From the NCBI GenBank assembly GCA_049999765.1, contig JBNGIQ010008998.1, positions 23,141 to 87,140 of the forward strand: a DNA stretch of 64,000 nucleotides, read 5' to 3'. Made by a program: the position numbers and the translations under genes. The stretch comes from Phaeoceros laevis. Its lineage: Eukaryota; Anthocerotophyta; Anthocerotopsida; Notothyladales. Shown one piece after another: positions 55,947-64,000 of this stretch. The number at the start of each line of letters is the position of its first letter. Position 1 is the first letter of the stretch. The notes below the pieces were generated by a model that was not told the origin of the DNA, made no database searches, and saw only the letters and a list, made by a program, of their open reading frames with translations.

Positions 55947-57914
55947 CTAAGCTGCTGGAGGAGGTGGCACATTGAAGTTGTCGGAATAGACAGACGGGTC
56001 GACCGGCTGTATGCCGTTTGCAGACTTGGGGCAGGAAATGAAATCCGGAGCGAAAGCGAAAACTGGAGACTCCGGTCTCACACCCAAATCCAGGTTGTCG
56101 TAGTCGTTGAAAAGGACAGCAGCGTGGGCAAAGGCGGGCTTGTTGAATGTCATAACGTTGTAGCTGCTGACATTCACAATTCCTGCACAGCTCAAGTAGG
56201 CGGGAGTGTTGGCGGGCTTCACAGGATCCACGATGATGGACTGCACAACGTTCCCTGTGGGCAGCCCGCTGCAGTTGCCTGTCACGTTTGTGCCTGGGCT
56301 TCCTTCTGGGTTGCAAGACACTCCGTTGGCTTCCGTTTGGGTGCAGAGCTCGCTGAGCCAAGGATAAGCCTGCAAATTTACAATTAGCAACCAAGGTTTC
56401 AAGACTGCCCCAAGGCTCTTGAAAAAGAAAGTTGAAATGGAAGGAAGGTTGAAACCTTACTTGCTGGAAAGCTGGGGAATTGTAGCGCTCCAAGCGCTGT
56501 GCCTCCCACGAGCTTCCTGGATCGCTCAGGCAGTTGTTGATGTCGTAGTTCTGGCAGCTGATCCAGCCAGGCAGGCGTTGGCCGATGAGGACAAGGCTGT
56601 TGACAATGTTGGAATGGCCGGTGTTGAGTTTGAAGCCCGCTTCAGTGTTGTAGCAAACCATGCCCTTCACTGCAGGCATCACACACAATGTCATTTCTGG
56701 GTGTCATTTCTTTCCTCAAACTTGTCATTTTGAACCACCATGGAGCTAGCAAGTTCCAAGGAGCAATGTTCAGCATCTTGAAATTTATGTCGTATGACAT
56801 TCATGAATCTAAAGTTGAACAGTACTTGTAAGGAAGCTACCTGTGACACCGGAGGAGCACCAGTCCAAGTAGAGGCAGTGCTTGCCATTGACAGCGTAGT
56901 TGCAGGAGAGGACGTTGCCCACACTCACCCAGTGCATCCCAAAGTAGAAGGCGGAACTATCCGGAGCCGGAACAAACGGGGGCACAAGCGTGATCAAGTT
57001 GTTGGAGAAGGTGGAGAGCATGCAATCCCCGGCGTTGTGCACCGTCGCCCCACACTGGACGCCCGCGAAAAACTGGTTGCGCAACCGGTTGTTGGACACC
57101 ACAGCCCCGCACGAGTCCTTGTACACCAGCACGCCCACATTGCCGCCCACGATGTCGCAATTGGTCACCGCAACGTTCCCCGGCAGCATGCGGGATCCCT
57201 GGCCCGTGAACGCCACCCGCACCACCGCGACGTCGCCCGCCACCGTCTCCGCCGCCACGTGGTCCACGCTCACCCCTGCGGATCGGTAGATGTCGATGCG
57301 GCCGAACAGGGCCGGCGCGGCCACCAGCTGCACCCCCCACGACCGGGCGATGTACACCGCCGGGCACAGGTTGCCGGCCACGTCCGGGAGCACGCCCCTG
57401 GCGCACGCCGGGGAGGCGGCGGTCACCGGGACTCGGAAGCTCACGTTCTGGATGAGCACGTTGGAGGCGCCTCGGATCTGCAGGGCCGGGAAGGCGTCGG
57501 AGAGGGAGGAGATGGTGAAGCTGCTGCCCGGCTGGCTGCTCAGTTTGGTGCAGGAGAACCTGGATGTGAAGAGGATGCTGGCATTGAGCAGCAGGTCGTT
57601 CTGGAGGACCAGGGAGACGGTGACGGTGTTGAGGTAGCGCACTCTCTTGTCCAAATCGCTGGCTGTCACCACGTTCACTGTCGTTGTGGTAGAGGAGCAC
57701 GGACCACCTAGCTAGGCCCGTGGGAACGATGAATTCAAGACAAGTTTCCAAGGTCACTTCACCCTGGAGCGAATGCGATTGGCCTAGTAGAGCCTAAGGT
57801 AGCTAGGACTTGAATTCAACAAGATTTCCTACCTGCTGCCAAGGCGGAAGCAATGTGGGAAAAGAGCAGGATCAGCTGCAAGGCTGTCACCCTTTGAGCA
57901 GCAGCCGGAGCCAT
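55947..57914 (-). CDS. secreted right-handed beta-helix protein
   Basis: Four exons (57833-57914, 56841-57677, 56461-56669, 55947-56369) join in phase to 516 residues. A signal peptide (LQLILLFSHIASALA) starts the chain. Residues 30-310 show spaced short hydrophobic strands with Asn turns (VLIQNVSFRVPV, VAVTNCDIVGGNVGVLV, GAVVSNNRLRNQFFAGV), the pattern of a parallel beta-helix of the pectin-lyase fold. Many cysteines and N-glycosylation sites suit an apoplastic protein. I cannot identify pectate lyase or polygalacturonase catalytic residues, so activity is unknown; a wall-binding or polysaccharide-modifying role is inference from fold and secretion. The start is the ATG directly before the signal peptide. 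Confidence 0.78.
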
Positions 57915-60536
57915 CGATGGATATCGTACAAGTTTCCAAGAAAGCCTTGGAACGACTGAGTATCTCACAACCTACAGGTCAAGATTGTGTCAGCAGCGCT
58001 AGCCAGACTGAGTCCAGTCCCTCACCAAAGACATGTATACTCACGGGGAAAACGTTGGAACACGCGTTTGCACAAGCCTCCTCCGATCCTTCAACTTGCT
58101 GCAGGCCATGGCTCCCCAGCTTACAGCTGCGCTTGCAACTAGTTGAATCCCTGCAGCTGTGACTTCTCACACTCCTTTTAAGCAATGCCATGCACTGCCT
58201 CTTGAAAGTCCTTCTCGGGCAAGAATCTTGGAATACGTACACGTACTGCTCAGCTGCTCGAAGCTCCCAGTTATAGTTTCAAATTGAACAACCTCTGAGT
58301 CACTTGCTGGACAGATGGTACCTACGTCCCTCTTCATCAGCCAGCACTTCCCTCCTCATCAGCCAGCACTGGATGAGAGCCTTTGGCTCCAGGTGTGTTG
58401 GTGGAAGCATATATAATGGTCGGAAAGTCCTTGGCAACCACAACAAAGCAACGGAATATCCATGGGGAGACCGGGAGAGGGACAAGGGTGTGCTGCCAGG
58501 GACACCCCTGCCTAGTGCTCAAGGTAGACTGTGCATAGTGGACGGTGGGCTTGTGGGCTTGTGGGCTTGCACCTGGTGGTTGCCAGGTCTTCAGGGACGC
58601 ACGGATATGGGACGGTCCGACCTTGTCTTGAGCACGCACTCCTTCCACGTACCGGCGTGCTCCACAGCTTATACATGTCATTTTCGTCCCTCCCATGTGC
58701 AAAGGCAACTCTGTTCCTGCTTTCGGCGTGAACCTAGGCTGCATGCTGTAGATAAAAATTTGCCCATGTTTGATATTGCAAAAGACGTAGAAATATAAGA
58801 GCTTTCCGAATATATAAGTAAGAACCCTCAAATAACCAAGTGCGACCTTTTTACCCCTCGGAAAAGGTTTGAATTCAGAATACAAAAAGAGTCAAGATGA
58901 ATTGGAAAAGGGTTTTAATCGACAATAAAAAGAGTCAAGATGAATTGCAAGACTCACGCGAAAAAGATTTTACACTTTAAAAAATTTACTACCTTTTAAA
59001 AAGTTTCAAGGATCACAAAGCCAAAAACTTTGGAATCACTTCAAGGGAGTCCAAACATTCATGTAGAAATCAAAAGAAGTTTAAGAACAATCAACAATCT
59101 ATCTACCTTCTATTTTGCTTAGCCGCCCACATGTAATGCTCTTCATACAATCCTACTCTGTGCTTGCAGGAGAAGGCCGTTAATGGAAATTAGCATAAAT
59201 GTTTCCTAAGTACTTGACGACATGCTAGTCCTGTTGAGATCCATGATACGGTTCTGCTTAGAAAAACCACGATCATAACAAGCAGTGTTAACATGGATGC
59301 ACACAATAATTTGTCAAAGCTTCCATGTTCAAGGCAACGAACAGTCCACTGAGAATACCCTCTGAATGAAACAACAACTCTATGCACCCTTCATATTTGC
59401 AAGCAGAACCTAGGAATAACCCAAACTTCTGTAACTCAAACATCCTAACCAACAGGCTACTCAAGATTCCTAAGTTCCTCATTTGCTATGACTTTCAATT
59501 AAGTCTAATCTTTTCTAAAGATTTAGACACTTTTTAACTTCTTGAAAAGGTTTAAACTCTTCAAACAATTCAAAAAAGTCACCTTGACCCTTTTACCCCC
59601 GGGAAAAAGGGTCGCATGAATTGCAAAAGCCCTAATAAAATGGTATTTGAATTTAAAAGCAAAGGGTCAATTTTCAGCCTAGGGGTGAACATTCTAGTCC
59701 CAAACGGTGGCTCCTTGCCAAACCAACCACACACCAGAAATAAACTTCTTCATTCTTCCCTCTTGAGTCGACATAACACGATAATTTCTTACTACTACCA
59801 GTACACCGGTAGAAAGCATATGCATCCATGTGACCCTCACATTAAGGTGCTTACTACAGTCATCTACGTAGCCCCCTTCACTGGGGAATTCGAAACTACC
59901 GTGAATTGAGGCAGTGAAGGGGGAAACTACCGTGAATTGAGGCATATCAACGAGCATATTATTTCATGGTATTCTTCCCTTTGATAGCACGGCTAGCCCG
60001 TAGGTACGGCAGGGACGTAGCAGGGCTAGTACGGCAGCAGTGTAGGTGTAGCATGGCTAGTCTGTAGGTAGCGGGTAGGTAGGTAGGTCGGTACAAGGTA
60101 CATGAACCCCCAAAACCCCAATTGGGTATTTGCATGCTACAGTCATGCACATTTAAGCGGTACTTGCAAAATTCACTAGAGAAAAGTGCTCATATATTTT
60201 TGAGTAAGCATCTCAATAATATAATTTTCACATATTCTCTATGGGCTTGACAAGAGCATTACAAAAAATAATTTATGTTTTTATTTTATTAAATTTTTAT
60301 TTTCACTATTATATTATATATTTAATCTAAAAGGGTACTTTTTGTGGTCTCCACATCTTGATTAGGTTATGCTGGAAGGAAGGACCTCAACAAGCTAGTG
60401 CATGTGCTAAAAAATACCAAGTTACCACTTGTAGTACAAGGGGTGGACATTGGTACTTGTGATACTAGATCACATTTGTCTTTGTATACAACTAGTACAT
60501 GGCCTGTCGAATTCGACAACAATCATTCGTCCCTCT

Positions 60537-60710
60537 ACCCATCCCATCCATCCCATCCACTCCCATCCATTCCCATCCATACCCATCCATCCGCATCCAT
60601 ACCCATCCATCCTCATCCATCCTCATCCATCCCCATCCATCCCCATCCATCCCCACCCATCCCCATCCATCCCCATCCATCTCCATCCATCCATCCCATT
60701 TCATCCATTC
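60537..60710. repeat. CATCC-type minisatellite
   Basis: About 170 bases consist of catcc/catccc units with occasional t, a or g substitutions. Its translation on either strand is repetitive and should not be read as coding. A short GC dinucleotide run (about 60823-60836) and a CA run (about 60941-60961) follow. Confidence 0.95.
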
Positions 60711-61163
60711 TTATTAAGGGGATGTATACAATTTGAACCATTAGTTTTCACAAGTGGAGTAGGTCAAATGGTTGGGTTCTTCCATTGGGACGGGCAGGTC
60801 TTGAGTTTGATTTATTTTACCCCGCGCGCGCGCGCTCACCCTCCTTCTCGCACTAACGCGCGCGCTCCGCTTCCACGCTAGGTGAGAGCATGTCCCCCCA
60901 AACCCTGGGAGCCCCATGGACAACACGTAGAGAGAGCATGGACACACACACACAAACACACACTCTCTCTCATTAAATTTTTATAATATAAGATTTTTAT
61001 AATATAAGATGTCTAGATATTATGTTCACTACATCATTCTTGTAAAACTTGACCTTGTGATTTTAAAAAGTACCATTTCATAAAAGATTGACTTTATAGT
61101 GAACAACAATGATTGATTGAAGTTTGTAAAAAGCAGATTTTAAGGGGTGGACACAAAAACATG

Positions 61164-61420
61164 CATGGCTATAGCATGCAAATGCCCAATCGCGCGCTTT
61201 GGGAGGCTAAGCATGATTAGAAGTAGATTATGTCTATAGGTGGAATCGAACACGGGCAACTAATCGCTTAGGGAAGCGCATGGCTGTAGCATGCAAATGC
61301 CAATCGCGCACTTTGGGAGGACAAGCATGATTAGAAGTAGATTATGTCCATAGGTGGAATCGAACACGGGCAACTAATCACCTAGGGAAGCGCACTAACC
61401 GTGGACCTCCCACCACCACC
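61164..61420 (-). repeat. tandem tRNA-derived SINE-like unit
   Basis: A 115-bp unit occurs at 61164-61278 and 61279-61392. On the minus strand each copy carries a B-box-like GTGTTCGATTCC, preceded about 30 bases upstream by an A-box-like GGTTAGTGCG (complete only ahead of the copy at 61279-61392). That is the internal polymerase III promoter layout of tRNA-derived SINE heads. No full cloverleaf forms, so it is not a working tRNA gene. A LINE-like tail was not identified. Confidence 0.5.
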
Positions 61421-61712
61421 TTTCGCGACATCATTTGAACTTAGAACCGTTCATTGCTACCCGCACTTGGACCCCGAGCCCTGAATAAAAATGGGTCATC
61501 AATACAAAACAAGATATTATTTAGTCTTCTCAGTTGTAAAACTAATTTTTTCGTTCATGATAGTTTGAAAAGAGCCTTCACCCTGGATAAATCGGGACTG
61601 ACATTAATGAATATGTTAAAGGAAGCCAGGAGCGCTGGGTTATGGCATTAGCATGGGTAATGCTACCCGGTGCGACCGCCTTCCTTTAGCATACTTAAAG
61701 GGAATCGGCGAG

Positions 61713-64000
61713 TTGTCGTGCCATAACATGTCGGTGAAGGACCTACATAGATGATCAGGTTTTCATGTTGCCGATAGCTAGACGCAAATAGCAAACTGAA
61801 CACTTGGTAAAAGCCCAAACATTATAGAGAAAAACGAAATAAGAGCACCTTTTCAAAGTACCAAACAATTACACTGGAAAGTGTGCTACAAATGAAAGCC
61901 CGCCATGTGGGTGAGTCTAACTCAGTTCTATGCAAGGAAACAGTATCAAAAGCATGGAAGTGCACAAAAGATACAGGTCCTGAATCGCCAGCCTTGAAGG
62001 TCACAGCGCTTGCAAAAGAGAAGAACTTGCTAAGACTGACTAGCTCTCCCTGCCTTCACTTATTTAAACAGGTACTCTCTCTCCAGCCAGTTGATGCTCC
62101 TGGGGGCAAGAGTTGGGTGGAAGCTGCCTAGGACGTTGGCTAGCCCACCTTGCTGACATGACTTGATAAGCGGCAATGTCGGTGAGATTCCTTGTGCACT
62201 AGCCGCCTAAAAGTCAATATATGACTTGAATAAAGAAAACTCATAAAATAGGTTAACTCCTATTCATTCAACTAGCCAAGCAATCATAAAATACTACACA
62301 TGGTCCTAAACTACATGGCATTGACAAATCATGATGTCCGAGATAACTCCTCTTAGCCTGACAGCTGTCGTGCCATAATATGTCGGTGAAGGACCTACAT
62401 AGATTATCATGTTTTCATGTTGCCGATAACTACATGCAAACAGCAAATTGAACACTTGGTAAAAGCCCAAACATTATGGAGAAAAACGAAATAAGAGCAC
62501 CTCCCCTCCCCCCCCCAGCGATGAGACTGATTATGCAGGGGCAGCGCTGGTTGTAGCAGAACGCGCCGTGTATGAGGGGCAAAACCATAAAGAGTCAGGT
62601 ACTTGTGTGAGCTCAGGTTGTAAGCAAAAGAGATGATAACCCTGTTGCAACCGTCACACAACAACATTTGGTCAGGATCGTCGATGCGACTGCACACCTG
62701 ACAAGGATGATCTACTGGGGGAATCCATGTAGCGGTCACCAAAGTAGTATCCAGATTTGGTAAGTGACATGGAGCACAGTGCTTGGGATGCTGCAAAATA
62801 AGGCGACCATCTTTTCCTTGCAACACTAAGATCCCAGAAGGTTTGATGCCATGAACCCTCAAAATAACCAGGCTGGTTGAAGTATCCAGTGTGTCAAGCA
62901 CCTGACGCTGCATATACACGAAATCACCAATTTCAAACTTACGAGCTTTGGGTTTGTAAGAACCTCCCCTGGTGTGTGCATATCGAAGGGTATCACGATG
63001 CTGCGCAATTGCCAAGTTGTTCATGGCCATAGGCATGGCCCGTTTGAACAATGCAGCTCTATCCGACATAACCCGGGCCCAAGTGGCTGGACTGTCCAAG
63101 TCCACAACGGCCTCTAGCTGTCGAGCAATGCTCGAGGGTGGCAGAGGATGTCTGCCAAACAGAAGAAAATAAGGTGAAAACTCACCTTATGAGGCATGCC
63201 GACTCATGCGATACCCTATAGCCAGATATGGTAGAGGCAAGTCCCAGTCTTCTTTGTTGTGTGTTAAACAAAACTTGCGAAGGCCTCCCTTGATGGTTTG
63301 AACCATGCATTCCGCCAAGCCATCAGCCTGTGGATGGTCCCTAGACGTACGTTGGTGGTCCACAAGTGCATGATCTAGCAAGTCTTGAAACTCGCCACGG
63401 AATTTAGTACCTTGGTCAGTCAAGCACTCAGCACATGCCCCAAACCTGCTGAGAACTTGTTGAAGAAATGCTTGACTAGTGCTTCGTGAAGTCTTGTCTG
63501 GGAGTGCTACCAACTCCACCCACTTGGAGAAGTGCTCGATCATCACCATCACATACACATTGCCCCGTGGAGTCGTAGGCAACTCTCTAGCTAAATCACA
63601 AGACCATCGATAAAACAACCCTTGAATTGGGAGAGGGTGTAATTTGGAAGAGCGGTCACTAAATGATGACTTGACCCGATCGCAAGCAGCACATCGTGCG
63701 ATCGCCTCCTTGACCTGAGTATACATACCTACCCAGTGGTAATGAGGAGCCAACAAGCTATATGTGCGCTTGACCCCGAAATGGCCAAGTGGACCTGTTG
63801 AATAAGGGCTGGCCTATCTTGTACGGGCGGCACAACACCTTCTCCTTCAGGCAGCAACCTCACCAAGTGGTCAACCCTCCAAGAATACCGTTTAGACCTC
63901 TGCTGAATCCTGTCCCGTTGTGCAGGGGTGCTATCCACTGGATAAGTTCCCTGCTGCAAGTACTGCATGGTGTCAGCATCTGTCCAAATATCCCGCCGTC
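61713..64000 (-). mobile_element. Ty3/gypsy LTR retrotransposon, 3' part
   Basis: The minus strand from the window edge to about 62.53 kb encodes the 3' end of a pol gene. It is followed by a purine-rich tract (complement of 62501-62516) and then sequence starting TGCTCTTATTTCG at 62500, a good 3' LTR start. The same start recurs at 61847, and about 136 bases are repeated (61712-61847 and 62364-62500), so a second LTR piece or an internal LTR duplication is present. A TATA-like tttaaata lies within the LTR candidate near 62070. Reverse transcriptase and gag would lie right of the window. LTR ends and target duplication could not be fixed. Confidence 0.75.
62530..63968 (-). pseudogene. gypsy integrase with C-terminal PHD-like finger, broken
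   Basis: Seen in order: the integrase zinc-binding region (QVHLAISG, then CAACDR), the catalytic core with SCDLARELP, LTDQGTKF and a glutamate in GLAEC, and a GPY/F-like module (KFEIGDFVYM, GILVLQGKDG). At the C-terminus, 62692-62703 encodes CQVC and 62647-62658 encodes CDGC, with the PHD-like spacer DDPDQMLL between. The copy is inactive: a frame change near 63785 in the zinc-binding part, a stop codon at 63187-63189, and a one-base shift at about 62640-62646 after which the remaining His/Cys ligands lie in the next frame, with the last expected Cys replaced by Tyr. Gypsy integrases insert element DNA into chromosomes. Chromoviruses carry a chromodomain at this position; none is seen here. 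Confidence 0.75.

Noticed and set aside
56794-57757. Frames of about 260-305 codons antisense to, or out of frame with, the beta-helix gene
   Set aside because: Low-complexity His/Arg/Gly composition without motifs; the spliced beta-helix model explains the region.
60450-60881. Apparent proteins of His/Pro/Ser/Ile repeats
   Set aside because: They are translations of the CATCC minisatellite.

Overview
This is nuclear DNA from a land plant. Genes have short introns (about 70-180 bases), and the set is plant specific: pentatricopeptide repeat (PPR) organelle editing factors, an RRA arabinosyltransferase, a TBL wall O-acetyltransferase, a GALS-like galactan synthase, an RLT homeobox-DDT chromatin protein and a plant ceramide kinase. 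Very long intronless PLS-class PPR genes in several copies suggest a seed-free lineage with heavy organelle RNA editing (fern, lycophyte or hornwort); the window alone does not decide which.

Layout. 1-16.8 kb: a PPR block (tail end of one gene, then three intact-looking paralogues of about 980-1100 residues) with an intron-containing class I small heat shock protein, tRNA-Thr(AGU), a purple acid phosphatase and a frame-broken cytochrome P450 between them. 17.0-20.3 kb: 13-exon ceramide kinase. 21.2-22.6 kb: RRA-type GT77 arabinosyltransferase. 23.4-23.7 kb: small mitochondrial membrane protein. 24.2-26.7 kb: AAMP-type WD40 protein. 27.3-35.2 kb: 18-exon RLT chromatin-remodelling subunit. 35.2-41.5 kb: gene-poor and repeat-rich, but with a three-exon complex I B8 (NDUFA2) gene that no single long ORF reveals. 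41.5-46.5 kb: a GT61 glycosyltransferase and a TBL/PC-esterase, tail to tail. 48.4-51.7 kb: a decayed DYW-type PPR pseudogene. 52.3-57.9 kb: GT92 galactan synthase, LEA-like tail-anchored protein, secreted beta-helix protein. 58-64 kb: AT-rich repeats, a hexamer minisatellite, a tandem tRNA-derived SINE-like unit and the 3' part of a Ty3/gypsy retrotransposon.

Themes. The PPR loci, complex I B8 and the putative ATP synthase subunit all concern organelles. RRA, GT61, TBL, GALS and the beta-helix protein all concern cell-wall glycans. The most unusual signals are: (1) a plant organellar ssDNA-binding (OSB) style PDF motif in front of PPR arrays at two loci; (2) a recurrent 15-20 residue charged insertion inside L-type PPR motifs of three paralogues; (3) a degraded PHD finger at the C-terminus of the gypsy integrase, where chromoviruses carry a chromodomain. 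Exon boundaries were inferred by hand from splice consensus, reading-frame phase and family similarity; no alignment or expression data were available.
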